From positions 186,001-250,000 of the forward strand of contig CAWDNP010000005.1 in assembly GCA_963803755.1 (NCBI GenBank): DNA of 64,000 nt, read 5' to 3'. Of the stretch, positions 46,350-55,646 are shown one piece after another; within the stretch, counting starts at the first letter, position 1, and every line of letters starts with the position of its first letter. The DNA is from CAVUPF01 sp963803755 (GTDB taxonomy: Bacteria; Actinomycetota; Thermoleophilia; Solirubrobacterales; 70-9). The notes beneath the pieces were generated by a model. It saw only the letters and a list, made by a program, of their open reading frames with translations. It made no database searches and was not told the origin of the DNA. A program made the translations under genes and the position numbers.

Positions 46350-46400
46350 AAGGCGATTATTGCTTGAGGAGCCCGCGAGAGGGGTAGCATCGGTGTCGTA

Positions 46401-46478
46401 CGGGAGCCGAAGAGGCTGAGAGGGTGGCAACGAGGTCACCGACCGTCTGGACCTGATCCGGGTAATGCCGGCGGAGGC
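46401..46478 (+). ncRNA. TPP (THI-element) riboswitch
   Basis: Conserved THI-box parts occur in order: CGGGAGCC (46401), GGCTGAGAGGG (46414-46424), GACCGT then GGACCTGATCCGGGTAATGCCGGCGGAGG (46449-46477). These form the pyrimidine-binding and pyrophosphate-binding arms. The aptamer ends only 6 nt before the TTG start of thiO, so ligand binding probably blocks ribosome access. It controls thiO-thiSG in response to thiamine diphosphate. Confidence 0.95.
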
Positions 46479-46483
46479 AAGGG

Positions 46484-47647
46484 TTGACCGAGAAGCGAAG
46501 TTACGACGCGATCGTCGTGGGGGCCGGAGTGATCGGGCTCTCCTGCGCCTGGTGCGCCGCCCGGCGCGGCGCGCGGGTCCTCGTGCTCGACCGGGCAGCG
46601 CCGCCGGCAGGCGCGACGCGGGTCGCAGCCGGGATGCTGGCCCCGGTCGGCGAGCTTGCCTTCGGCGAGCCCGCGCTGCTCGAGATGACCCTCGCCGCCG
46701 CCGAGCGCTACCCGGACTTTCGCCGCCGAGCTGGAGGCCGCGACCGGCAAGGCGATCGGCTACTCGCGGCGGGGCGCACTGCACCTCGCCCTCGACCGCG
46801 ACGAGGCGGCGGAGCTGCGCCGCCTCCACGATCTCCAGCGCTCGCTCGGCCTCGGAGCCGAGTGGCTGCCGCCGCGCCGCTGCCGCGAGCTGGAGCCCGG
46901 CCTGACGCCGTCCTTTAACGGCGGCGTGCATGCGCCGGGAGAGGCGGCGGTCGACCCGCGGGCGCTGAGTCGAGGCGCTGCTCGCGGCGCTCGCCGCCGA
47001 GGGGGTCGAGGTGCGGGCCGAGACCGAGGTCTGCCGCGGCGCGCTGCTCCGGTGAGCGCGGCTGTGCGGGGTGCGGACCTCGGCTGGTGAGGAGCTGCAT
47101 GCAGCCGTCGGTCGTGCTCGCCACCGGCGCCTGGTCGGGCCGCGTCGAGTGGCTGCCGCAGGCCGCTCGGCCGCCGGTCCGCCCGGTAAAGGGCCAGATC
47201 CTCGAGCTGCGCGCCCCAGCCGGCGCCGCGCCGTGCGAGCGGATCGTCGCCTCCGAGCGCGTCTACCTCGTGCCGCGCGCCGACGGCCGCCTGATCGCCG
47301 GCGCCACGGTCGAGGAGCGGGGATTCGACACGGCGGTCACCGCGGGCGGCATCCACGAGCTGCTGCGCGAGGCCTATCGGCTGCTGCCCGACGTCGCCGA
47401 GATGGAGCTGGTCGAGGCGATGGCGGGGCTGCGGCCGGGGACGCCGGACAACCTGCCGCTGATCGGGCCGGGCGACCTCGACGGCTTGGTCCTGGCGACC
47501 GGCCACTATCGCAACGGCATCCTGTTGGCGCCGCTATGCGCCGATGCGGTCGCGGAGCTGCTCGACGAGGGCCGGCTTCCGGATGTGGTGGCAGCCGCCG
47601 CCACCCGGGCGTTTCGCCGGCGAGGCGGTGGGGGAGGCCTGCTATGA
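46484..47647 (+). CDS. thiO: Glycine oxidase ThiO (several frameshifts)
   Basis: Joined across frames this is about 385 residues from TTG 46484, just after the riboswitch. It carries the FAD motif DAIVVGAGVIGLSCAW, RVAAGMLAPVGELAFGEPAL, KAIGYSRRGALHLALDRDEA, PSFNGGVHAPGEAAVDPRAL, VVLATGAWSG and PDNLPLIGPGDLDGLVLATG, all typical of DAAO-type glycine oxidases. Breaks lie near 46722, 46968 and between 47040 and 47115. It oxidises glycine to the dehydroglycine needed for thiazole formation. Its end overlaps thiSG by 4 bp. Confidence 0.88.
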
Positions 47648-48618
47648 GGGTCGAGCTGAACGGCGAGGCGCGCGAGCTGCCCGCGGGCGCGACTCTCGAG
47701 GTCGCCGTGCGCGAGAGCGGCGCCGAGCCGGGCGCCCGCGGCGTCGCGGCGGCGCTCGACGGCGAGGTGGTCCCCCGCGGCGAGTGGCCGGCGACGGAGC
47801 TGCGCGAGGGCCAGAGGGTCGAGGTCCTCGCCGCGATCCAGGGCGGCGCCGAGACCTGGGAGCTGGGCGGGCGCGAGTGGTCATCGCGGCTGATCGCCGG
47901 CACCGGCGGCTTCCGCTCGCTCGATCAGATGGAGAGCGCGCTGGCCGCCTCCGGCGCCGAGATCGTCACCGTTGCACTGCGGCGGGTCGATCCCGTGGCC
48001 GAGGGGTCCGTGCTCGAGGTGCTCGACAGCCTCGGCCTCTTCGCCTTGCCCAACACCGCCGGCTGCTACACGGCGCGCGACGCCGTCAGCACCGCGCGGC
48101 TTGCCCGCGAGGCATTCGGGACCGATTGGATCAAGCTCGAGGTGATCGGCGACGATCGCACCCTCTACCCCGACGCGGTCGAGCTGCTGGACGCCGCCGA
48201 GCAGCTCCTCGCCGACGGCTTCACCGTCCTTCCCTACACCAATGACGACCCGGTCCTCGCCCGCCGCCTCGAGGAGGCGGGCTGCGCCGCGGTGATGCCG
48301 CTGGGCTCGCCGATCGGTTCCGGAGCCGGCATCCGCAACCCCTACAACATCGCGATCCTCGCCGAGCGGGCCGGGGTTCCGGTCATCCTCGACGCCGGGA
48401 TCGGCACCGCATCCGACGCCGCCCTGGCGATGGAGCTGGGCTGCGACGCGGTGATGGCGGCCAGCTCGATCTTCGGCGCGGCGGAGCCAACCGCGATGGC
48501 GAGTGCCCTGCGGCGTGCGGTGGAGGCCGGCCACGCCGCCCGCCGTGCCGGCCGCATCCCGGTCCGGACCCACGCCGAGGCATCGACCCCGCAGGAGGGC
48601 CTGCCAGAGCTGTCTTGA
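47644..48618 (+). CDS. thiG: ThiS-ThiG fusion: sulfur carrier and thiazole synthase
   Basis: A 324-residue fusion. Residues 1-66 are ThiS-like (MRVELNGEARELPAGATLEV, ending EVLAAIQGG). Residues 70-324 are ThiG (RLIAGTGGFRSLDQMESALA; ALRRVDP; LPNTAGCYTARDAV; DWIKLEVIGDDRTLYPDAVE; PLGSPIGSGAGIRNPYNIAI; AMELGCDAVMAASSIFGA). The ThiS Gly-Gly, normally a free C-terminus that carries the thiocarboxylate, is internal here, a layout known from some other bacterial bifunctional ThiS/ThiG proteins. ATG 47644 overlaps thiO. The pair is under the TPP riboswitch. Confidence 0.93.
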   Translation: MRVELNGEARELPAGATLEVAVRESGAEPGARGVAAALDGEVVPRGEWPATELREGQRVEVLAAIQGGAETWELGGREWSSRLIAGTGGFRSLDQMESALAASGAEIVTVALRRVDPVAEGSVLEVLDSLGLFALPNTAGCYTARDAVSTARLAREAFGTDWIKLEVIGDDRTLYPDAVELLDAAEQLLADGFTVLPYTNDDPVLARRLEEAGCAAVMPLGSPIGSGAGIRNPYNIAILAERAGVPVILDAGIGTASDAALAMELGCDAVMAASSIFGAAEPTAMASALRRAVEAGHAARRAGRIPVRTHAEASTPQEGLPELS

Positions 48619-48636
48619 CCTACGATGGGCGCCTGC

Positions 48637-48710
48637 GCCCCTGTAGCTCAGTTGGTTAGAGCGGCGGCCTTTTAAGCCGCGCGGCCCGGGTTCGAATCCC
48701 GGCGGGGGCA
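48637..48710 (+). tRNA. tRNA-Lys (anticodon TTT)
   Basis: The 74 nt fold completely: acceptor GCCCCTG/CGGGGGC with A73, D arm GCTC-AGTTGGTTA-GAGC, anticodon arm GCGGC-CTTTTAA-GCCGC (TTT), variable GCGGC, T arm CCGGG-TTCGAAT-CCCGG. No encoded CCA. It lies between thiSG and the purH 3' end. Confidence 0.97.
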
Positions 48711-48739
48711 CTGACTGATTGCCGACGAGTTGAGGGGCC

Positions 48740-50357
48740 TCAGTGTCTGAAGTGGCGGTGCTTGGTGAAGACCATCGCGACGCCGGCGGCGTTGCAGGCC
48801 TCGATCACCTCGGCGTCGCGTTTGGAGCCGCCGGGCTGGATCACCGCGGTGGTGCCGGCGTCGGTCGCAGCCTGGGGCCCGTCGGCGAAGGGGAAGAAGG
48901 CGTCGGAGGCGACGGCTGAACCGGCGAGCAGGGCGTTGGCCTCATCACCGCGGGCGTCGCGGCACTTCTCGACCGCGAGCCGCACCGAGTCGACCCGGCT
49001 CATCTGGCCGGCGCCGATCCCGAGGGTCGCGCCCTCCTTGGCGATCACGATCGCGTTGGAGCGGACGTGGCGGACCACGGTCCAGGCGAAGAGCATGTCG
49101 CGCCACTGCTCCTCGCCGGGCTGCGTCTCGGTAACCACCTCCATCAGCTCTCGCGGCTCGGGGTCGCCGTCGCGATCCTGTATCAGGAGGCCGCCAAGCA
49201 CCCGTTTGGCGTCGCGCTCGACCGGGTCGGGAGCGCGGCGCTCCTTGCCGCAGAGGATGCGGATCGCCTCCTTGCGCTGCAGTACGTCGAGCGCGCCGTC
49301 CTCGTAATCGGGCGCGATCAGCACCTCGACGAAGTTCTCGTGCAGTGCCTCGGCCAGCGGAACGCCGACCGTCCGGTTGAGCGCGATGACGCTGCCGTAG
49401 GCCGACAACGGGTCGCAGGCGAGCGCCTTCTCATAGGCCTCGAGAGGCGTCTTCGCCAATCGCCACCCCGCAGGGGTTGTTGTGCTTGACGATCACGCAG
49501 GCAGGTTCCTTGAAGTCCTCGACCAGCCGCCGCACCGAGTCGAGGTCGAGCACGTTATTGAAGGAGAGCGCTCGGCCGTGCAGCTTCGAGACGCGCGAGA
49601 GGACGTGGCTGCGGATGCCGGCCTCGGAGTAGAGGGCCGCGCGCTGGTGGGGGTTCTCGCCGTAGGAGAGGTCGAGCACCTTCTCGTAGGCGACCGCGAG
49701 GTGCTCGGGGAACTCCTCGTACTCGGCCGAGAACCAGCGGCTGATCGCCGCGTCGTAGCGCGCCGTCTGGGCGAAGGCCTCGTTGGCTAGCCAGTGGCGG
49801 GTCGAGGCGGAGATCTCGCCGCCCGACTCCTCCAGCTCGGCGCAGACCGCGTCGTAGGACTCGGGCTTGACGATCACGGCGACGCTCTGATGGTTCTTCG
49901 CCGCGGCGCGGATCATCGTCGGGCCGCCGATGTCGATGTTCTCGATCGCGACCTCCGGCGCCACGTCGTGCCCGGCGACGGCCTGCTCGAAGGGGTAGAG
50001 GTTGACGCAGACCAGATCGATCGGCTCGATCCCCTCGCGCTCAAGCGTTGCCATGTGCTCGGGATCCTCGCGCCGTGCTAGCAGCGCCGCGTGCAGCCGC
50101 GGGTGAAGCGTCTTCACCCGGCCGTCGAGGATCTCCACCTGCCCGGTGAAATCGGAGACGTCGGTCACTTCGAGCCCCGCCTCGCGCAGGGCCGATGCGG
50201 TGCCGCCGGTGGAGAGGATCTCGACGCCGAGGCTCGCCAGGCTCTTGGCGAAGTCGGCGACGGCGGTCTTGTCGGAGACCGAGATCAGCGCCCGGCGCAC
50301 CCGGATCGCGCCGTCGCTCACGGTCTCTGTTCGGGTGTCTGTGGGCGCCTCACTCAT
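48740..50357 (-). CDS. purH: Bifunctional AICAR transformylase/IMP cyclohydrolase (one frameshift)
   Basis: Joined near 49455 this is about 539 residues. The N-terminal MGS-like IMP cyclohydrolase has RRALISVSDKTAVADFAKSL, EILSTGGTASALREAG, VKTLHPRLHAALLARR and NLYPFEQAV. The transformylase part has DLSYGENPHQRAALYSE, VIVKHNNPCGVAIGE, and after the break YEKALACDPLSAYGSVIALN, GAGQMSRVDSVRLAVEKC, ASDAFFPFADGP and the C-terminal MVFTKHRHFRH. It performs the last two steps to IMP. ATG 50357 overlaps the purN stop. Confidence 0.95.
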
Positions 50358-51006
50358 CAACCACGACCACACGGGGATCGCTCTCCTCGATCCTAGCCCG
50401 CCCGCCCGCGATCATGCGGATCGCCTCCGGGTAGAGCTGGTGCTCGACGGCGTGGATCGCCTCCTCCAGCTCCGCCCGGTCCCGGCTTGCCGGGACCGGC
50501 ACCCGCCGCTGTACGATCGCCGGGCCGGTGTCGAGGCCCTCGTCGACGAAGTGGACGGTGACGCCGGTCACCTCGACCCCCGCCTCAAGTGCCTGCCCGA
50601 TCGCGTCGAGCCCGGGGAAGTCGGGAAGCAGCGCCGGGTGGACGTTGACGACACGATTGCGGAACCGCCGCACGAACGCCGCACTGAGCAGCTGCATGTA
50701 ACCGGCGAGGGCGACGAGGTCGGCCCCGCGCGACTCGATCCAATCGGCCAGCGCCGCGTCGCGCGCCTCCCGATCGGCGAACTCCTCGCGGGGGAAGACG
50801 GCGGTCTCCACCCCGGCCGCCCGCGCTCGCTCCAGCGCCTGCGCGCCGGGCCTGTCGGAGCCGACTCCGACTACCTCGACCACCTCGCGCCCGTGCAGCC
50901 GGTCGAGGATCGCCTGCAGGTTGGTCCCGGTCCCCGAGGCGAGGACGACGGAACGGAACCTGGCGCTGCGCATGTCTGCGTCCTCAGTCTCTCGCGTGCC
51001 GAGCAT
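50350..51006 (-). CDS. purN: Phosphoribosylglycinamide formyltransferase
   Basis: A 218-residue formyl-THF-dependent GAR transformylase. RSVVLASGTGTNLQAILDRL, ALAGYMQLLSAAFVRRFRNR, VVNVHPALLPDFPGLDAIGQ (catalytic N-x-H-P) and VTGVTVHFVDEGLDTGPAIV are diagnostic. ATG 51006 and ATG 50973 both have acceptable ribosome binding sites; the second begins just before the fold and is equally likely. It is followed by purH with an 8-bp overlap. Confidence 0.95.
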   Translation of the reverse strand: MLGTRETEDADMRSARFRSVVLASGTGTNLQAILDRLHGREVVEVVGVGSDRPGAQALERARAAGVETAVFPREEFADREARDAALADWIESRGADLVALAGYMQLLSAAFVRRFRNRVVNVHPALLPDFPGLDAIGQALEAGVEVTGVTVHFVDEGLDTGPAIVQRRVPVPASRDRAELEEAIHAVEHQLYPEAIRMIAGGRARIEESDPRVVVVDE

Positions 51007-51067
51007 GCCACGCTCCCTGCGTCTTTGACCTGCTTGGCCAGGTTCTGTCTCGGACGTGGACGGCCAT

Positions 51068-52507
51068 TCAGCCGCTCGCCGCCACCACGGCGATGTCCTC
51101 GAGGGCGAACTTGCCGTTCGCCTCCTCGGGGTCCCCGAGCGGGTAGCGGCCGGTAAAGCAGGCGTCGCAGTGGTCCTCCGCCGGCGTCCCGATCGCCTCG
51201 TAGACGCCCTTGATTGAGAGGTATGCGAGCGAGTCGGCGTCGAGCTCGTCGGCGATCTCCTGCACGGTGCGGTTGTGGGCGACCATCTCCTCGCGAGTCG
51301 ACATGTCGATCCCGTAGTGGCACGGGTGGCGGATCGGCGGCGCCGAGATCCGCAGGTGGACCTCGTTTGCCCCAGCGTCGCGCAGCATGCCGACGATCTG
51401 CCGCGTCGTGTTGCCCCGGACGATCGAGTCGTCGACGACGACGATCCGCTTGCCGGCGACGATCTCCGGCAGCGGATTGAACTTCAGCCGCAGCCCGTGC
51501 TTGCGCAGCTCCTGCCCCGGCTGGATGAAGGTCCGGTTGACGTAGCGGTTCTTGATCAGCCCGTCATCCCGCGGCAGCCCCGAGGCGCGGGCGAAGCCGG
51601 CCGCCGCCGGGTTGCCGGAGTCCGGCACCGAGATCACCAGGTCGGCCTCGACCGGTGCCTCGTGCCAAAGGATCTCGCCCATCCGCCCGCGCACCTGCTG
51701 CAGCACCTTGCCCTCGAGGCGGCTGTCGGGGCGGGAGAAGTAGATGTGCTCGAAGACGCACATCGCCGGGCGCCCGGTCTGAACGACCTGGCGGGTCTCC
51801 AGCCCGCGCTCGGTCAGGGAGACCATCTCGCCCGGGCGCACCTCGCGCATCAACTCCGCCCCGATGATGTCGAAGGCACAGCTCTCCGAAGCGACGACGA
51901 AGCGCTTACCCAGCCGGCCGAGCGAGAGCGGACGCACTCCGTGCGGATCGCGGAAGGCGACGATCGCGTGCTTGGTCATCACCACCGTGGAGTAGGCGCC
52001 TTGCAGACGCGGCATCACGTCGGCGACGGCGTCCTCGATGAACTTCCCGTCGTGGGAGGAGAGCAGTGCCGCCATGATCTCGGAGTCCGAGGTGCCGCGG
52101 AAATCGATCCCGCGCTTCTTCAGCTCGTTCCACAGCCCCACTGCATTGGTCAGGTTGCCGTTGTGGGCGAGGGCCAGCTCGCGGCCGTCGTCGCGCCAGA
52201 CCGGCTGCGCGTTCTCCCAGGAGCCGCCGCCGGTGGTCGAGTAGCGGACGTGGCCGATCGCCATGTCGCCCTCCAGGGCGCGCAGCTTCTCCTCGTCGAA
52301 GACCTGGGAGACGAGTCCGGAGTCCCGCAGCGTGGTGATGTGCCCGCCCTCGCAGGTGGCGATCCCGGCCGACTCCTGTCCGCGGTGCTGGAGCGCGTAG
52401 AGGCTGAAGTAGGCGAGCCGGGCGACGTCGTGCCCGGGCGCGAATACGCCAAACACGCCGCACTCATCATGCGGCCCATCGCGGTCGCTTAGATCCCGCT
52501 CGGTCAA
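51068..52507 (-). CDS. purF: Amidophosphoribosyltransferase
   Basis: About 479 residues from TTG 52507; TTG 52585 would add 26 non-homologous residues. The N-terminal Ntn glutaminase begins after a short propeptide at the Cys of HDECGVFGVFAPG and has YALQHRGQESAGIAT, HVRYSTTGGGSWENAQP and ALAHNGNLTNA. The PRTase domain has RIVVVDDSIVRGNTTRQIVG, the PRPP-binding loop. CHYGIDMSTREEMVA and DSLAYLSIKG are typical of the clostridial/Bacillus-type enzyme with Fe-S-cluster cysteines. It commits PRPP to purine synthesis. It lies 100 bp after purL. Confidence 0.95.
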   Translation of the reverse strand: MTERDLSDRDGPHDECGVFGVFAPGHDVARLAYFSLYALQHRGQESAGIATCEGGHITTLRDSGLVSQVFDEEKLRALEGDMAIGHVRYSTTGGGSWENAQPVWRDDGRELALAHNGNLTNAVGLWNELKKRGIDFRGTSDSEIMAALLSSHDGKFIEDAVADVMPRLQGAYSTVVMTKHAIVAFRDPHGVRPLSLGRLGKRFVVASESCAFDIIGAELMREVRPGEMVSLTERGLETRQVVQTGRPAMCVFEHIYFSRPDSRLEGKVLQQVRGRMGEILWHEAPVEADLVISVPDSGNPAAAGFARASGLPRDDGLIKNRYVNRTFIQPGQELRKHGLRLKFNPLPEIVAGKRIVVVDDSIVRGNTTRQIVGMLRDAGANEVHLRISAPPIRHPCHYGIDMSTREEMVAHNRTVQEIADELDADSLAYLSIKGVYEAIGTPAEDHCDACFTGRYPLGDPEEANGKFALEDIAVVAASG

Positions 52508-52606
52508 AAGTTTGAGAAGGCGCGCTTTCCTCGTCTGGGAAGGACGTGACGCGCAGGCGCACTGCCTACCCTCGGAGAGTACCAACCGTGTTACCGGCGC
52601 TCCGGC

Positions 52607-54766
52607 TCAGGCGCGCAGGGAACGCCATGCCTGCTCGGCCTTCGCCAGCGCTAGGGGAACGCCGCCGACGCGAACGTCCTCGCCACCTACCTCGCCGATG
52701 ACGACGGCTCCCAGCGCCTCCAGCTCCGCGCCCTTGCCGCCGCTGAGGAGGAAGCCGCCTGGACCCTCTCCGAACAGGGCCTCCTCAGAGGTGCAGCCGC
52801 GCTTGAGCAGGGGGGAGAGGTCGGCTCGGCAGCCCAGGCCGGCGGCGATCGCAGACTCGGCCAGGGCGCAGGCGAGGCCGCCGTCGCTGATGTCGTGGGC
52901 GCAGGCGAGGCGGCCGGCGCGGACCGCTTCGCGGACGGTTGCGCAGGCAGCGGCTATCGCGGCGACATCGGGCTGGGGGAGGCCCATGTCGAGTTCGCCG
53001 CGCAGCTTGGCCAGCTCCGAGCCGGCGAGGGAGGGGGAGAAAGGCCCGAGGATCGCGATTGCGTCGCCCTCTTTGGCGAAGGCGCTGCCGGCGGCCCGCC
53101 CCGGGTCGGGCAGCTCACCGACCATGCCGATGACAGGGGTCGGGTAGATGGGGCCGTCGGGGCCCTCGTTATAGAGAGAGACGTTGCCGCCGATAACCGG
53201 GACGCCGAGGGCCTCGCAGGCGTCGGCGAGACCGCTGACAGCGCGGTCGAGCTGCCATGCCGTGGTCGGCTTCTCGGGGTTGCCGAAGTTGAGGCAGTTG
53301 GTGAGGCCGAGTGGCTCGGCGCCGACGCATGCGAGGTTCTGCGTGCACTCGAGCACCGCCTCGATCGTTCCCGCGTAGGGGTCACAGGCAACCCGGCGGC
53401 CGTTGCCATCGATCGAAACTGCGATCGCGTTGCCCGCCTCGGGGAGCTGAAGGACCGCGGCGTCGGCCGACTCAGGCCGGCGCACGGTGCGCGATCCGAC
53501 CACCGAGTCGTACTGCTCGAAGGCCCACCGCTTCGAGGCGACGCTGGGGGAGGAGAGCAGGGCGAGCAGCGTCTCCTCGGCCGAGGAAACGCGGTTAAGC
53601 GACGCCCGGTTGCCGTAGATCCACCCCTCCGGCTCGGCCGGTCTTAGGTCGTAGAGCGGGCAACCGTCGACTAAGACGTCGACGGGCATGTCGCCGAGCG
53701 CCTCGCCGGCGCGTAGCACCCGTATCCGTCCGCTGTTGGTGATGACGCCGATCTCCGCCGCGCCCGTCTGCCATTTCTCGCAGACCGCCAGCACTTCGAG
53801 CATCCGTCCCGGCTCGACCACGCCGAGCATCCGCTCCTGCGACTCGGAGACCATGATCTCGAAGGGCTCCATATCCGCCTCGCGCAGCGGAACGCGGGCC
53901 ACGTCGAGGTCGATGCCGACCCCGCCGGCCGAGGCCATCTCTGCGGCCGATGAGGTCAACCCCGCCGCACCGAGGTCCTGCAGGGAGACCAGGAGGCCCT
54001 TTTCCAGCAGCTCCAGGCAGCACTCCAGCAGCTTGGACTCCTCGAAGGGGTCGCCGATCTGCACGGTCGGGCGCTTAGCTTCGTCGCCGTTGCCCAGCTC
54101 GGCCGAGGCGAGCACCGAGGCGCCGCCGATCCCGTCGCGTCCGGTTGAGGCGCCCATCAGCACGACCGCGTTGCCGACCCCAGCGGCGGCGGCACGCACC
54201 ATCTCCTCCTGTCTGGCGATCCCCACGCACATCACGTTGATGAGGCAGTTGTGCTCGTAGGGGCCCTCGAAGTAGATCTCGCCACCGACCGTCGCCACGC
54301 CGATCGAGTTGCCGTAGTGGCCGATCCCGCGCACCGCGCCGTCGAGCAGGAAGCGCGAGCGCTCAGAGTCCAGCTCGCCGAAGCGCAGTGAATCGAGGAT
54401 CGCGATCGGCCGGGCGCCAAGCGCGAATACATCGCGCAGGATGCCGCCGACCCCGGTCGCCGCCCCCTGGAAGGGCTCGACCGCGCTGGGGTGGTTGTGG
54501 GACTCGACCTTGAAGGCGACCGCATAGCCGTTGCCGACGTCGACGGCGCCGGCGTTCTCGCCAGGCCCCATCACCACTCGCTCGCCCTCGGTCGGCAGCA
54601 GCCGCAGCAGCTTGCGCGAGTGCTTGTAGGCGCAGTGCTCGGACCAGAGGAGGCTGAACATCGCCAACTCGACGTCGTTGGGCTCGCGCCTGAGTTGCTC
54701 GACGATCAGCTCATACTCGGAGTCCGTGAGCCCGAGCTCTTGATGCTTGGAGGTCCCGACGCTCAC
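52607..54766 (-). CDS. purL: Phosphoribosylformylglycinamidine synthase, large subunit
   Basis: A 719-residue small-type PurL that works with PurQ and PurS. LTDSEYELIVEQLRREPNDV, FSLLWSEHCAYKHSRKLLR, ESHNHPSAVEPFQGAATGVG, GGISFEGP-like IYFEGPYEHNCLINVMCVGI, ASTGRDGIGGASVLAS and DLGAAGLTSSAAEMASAGGV are all typical. ATP-dependent conversion of FGAR to FGAM uses ammonia from PurQ. GTG 54766 overlaps the purQ stop (GTGA). Confidence 0.97.
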   Translation of the reverse strand: MSVGTSKHQELGLTDSEYELIVEQLRREPNDVELAMFSLLWSEHCAYKHSRKLLRLLPTEGERVVMGPGENAGAVDVGNGYAVAFKVESHNHPSAVEPFQGAATGVGGILRDVFALGARPIAILDSLRFGELDSERSRFLLDGAVRGIGHYGNSIGVATVGGEIYFEGPYEHNCLINVMCVGIARQEEMVRAAAAGVGNAVVLMGASTGRDGIGGASVLASAELGNGDEAKRPTVQIGDPFEESKLLECCLELLEKGLLVSLQDLGAAGLTSSAAEMASAGGVGIDLDVARVPLREADMEPFEIMVSESQERMLGVVEPGRMLEVLAVCEKWQTGAAEIGVITNSGRIRVLRAGEALGDMPVDVLVDGCPLYDLRPAEPEGWIYGNRASLNRVSSAEETLLALLSSPSVASKRWAFEQYDSVVGSRTVRRPESADAAVLQLPEAGNAIAVSIDGNGRRVACDPYAGTIEAVLECTQNLACVGAEPLGLTNCLNFGNPEKPTTAWQLDRAVSGLADACEALGVPVIGGNVSLYNEGPDGPIYPTPVIGMVGELPDPGRAAGSAFAKEGDAIAILGPFSPSLAGSELAKLRGELDMGLPQPDVAAIAAACATVREAVRAGRLACAHDISDGGLACALAESAIAAGLGCRADLSPLLKRGCTSEEALFGEGPGGFLLSGGKGAELEALGAVVIGEVGGEDVRVGGVPLALAKAEQAWRSLRA

Positions 54767-55425
54767 GCCGCGACCCTGCTCGCGCCTTGGAAGAGGCGAA
54801 GTCCGTCGGTTGACCCGCTCAGCTCCTCAACCGCGTGCTCGGGGTGGGGCATCAGGCCGAGCACGTTGCCGGCCTCGTTGAGGACGCCGGCGATGTCGCG
54901 GGCCGAGCCGTTGGGATTCTGCCCGGGCGAGTAGCGGAAGGCGACCTGGCCGTTCGCCTCGATTCCGTCGAGCAGCATCGCCGGTGCGAAGTAGCGCCCT
55001 TCGCCGTGCTTGGCCGGAATCGAGAGCCGCTCGCCGGCGTGGATTCCGGCCGTAAACGGCGACTCAGCGCCGGTGGCGACCAGCTCGACCTGGCGGCAGA
55101 TGAAACGCATCTCCGCATTGAGCAGCAGCGCCCCCGGCAGCAGGCCCGCCTCGCAGAGCACCTGGAAGCCGTTGCAGATCCCCAGCACCGGCCCGCCATC
55201 TGCGGCGAACTTCGCCACCGCCTCCATCGCCGGGGAGAAGCGGGCGATCGCCCCCGCCCGCAGGTAGTCGCCGTAGGAGAAGCCACCGGGGACGACGATC
55301 GCATCGACGCCGCCCAGCTCTCGCTCCTGGTGCCAGAGGAGCCGCGCCTCACCGGTCAGCGAGCAGGCGCGCAGCGCGTCCCGCTCGTCGCAGGATCCGG
55401 GGAATTGAAGGACCCCCCAGATCAC
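54763..55425 (-). CDS. purQ: Phosphoribosylformylglycinamidine synthase, glutaminase subunit
   Basis: A 220-residue class-I glutamine amidotransferase. VLQFPGSCDERDALRACSLT, VPGGFSYGDYLRAGAIARFS, the nucleophile in VLGICNGFQVLCEAGLLPGA, FRYSPGQNPNGSARDIAGVL, and LMPHPEHAVEE (His/Glu of the triad) are present. It supplies ammonia to PurL. It overlaps purS and purL by 4 bp each. Confidence 0.97.
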   Translation of the reverse strand: MIWGVLQFPGSCDERDALRACSLTGEARLLWHQERELGGVDAIVVPGGFSYGDYLRAGAIARFSPAMEAVAKFAADGGPVLGICNGFQVLCEAGLLPGALLLNAEMRFICRQVELVATGAESPFTAGIHAGERLSIPAKHGEGRYFAPAMLLDGIEANGQVAFRYSPGQNPNGSARDIAGVLNEAGNVLGLMPHPEHAVEELSGSTDGLRLFQGASRVAA

Positions 55426-55646
55426 AGGGTCTGGATCTCGAAGTCCTCAATCAGCGGGTTGGCGAGCAGCTTCTCGCACAGCTCCGCGAGGCGCTCAGGG
55501 TCCTCGGCCTCCAGCTCGACCATGCGCCCGACCCGCACGTGCTCGACTCCCTTAAAGCCGAGCGCCGGCAGCGCCCGCTCGACCGCCTTGCCCTGCGGGT
55601 CGAGGATCCCCTCCTTCGGCCGGATCAGCACGCGGGCCTTTGCCAC
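55422..55646 (-). CDS. purS: Phosphoribosylformylglycinamidine synthase subunit PurS
   Basis: A 74-residue protein from GTG 55646. KARVLIRPKEGILDPQGKAV, RALPALGFKGVEHVRVGRMV and the C-terminal LCEKLLANPLIEDFEIQTL are diagnostic. PurS bridges PurQ and small-type PurL. Its start shares one base with the purC stop. A longer open frame upstream is antisense-like sequence within purC and was dropped. Confidence 0.95.
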   Translation of the reverse strand: MAKARVLIRPKEGILDPQGKAVERALPALGFKGVEHVRVGRMVELEAEDPERLAELCEKLLANPLIEDFEIQTL

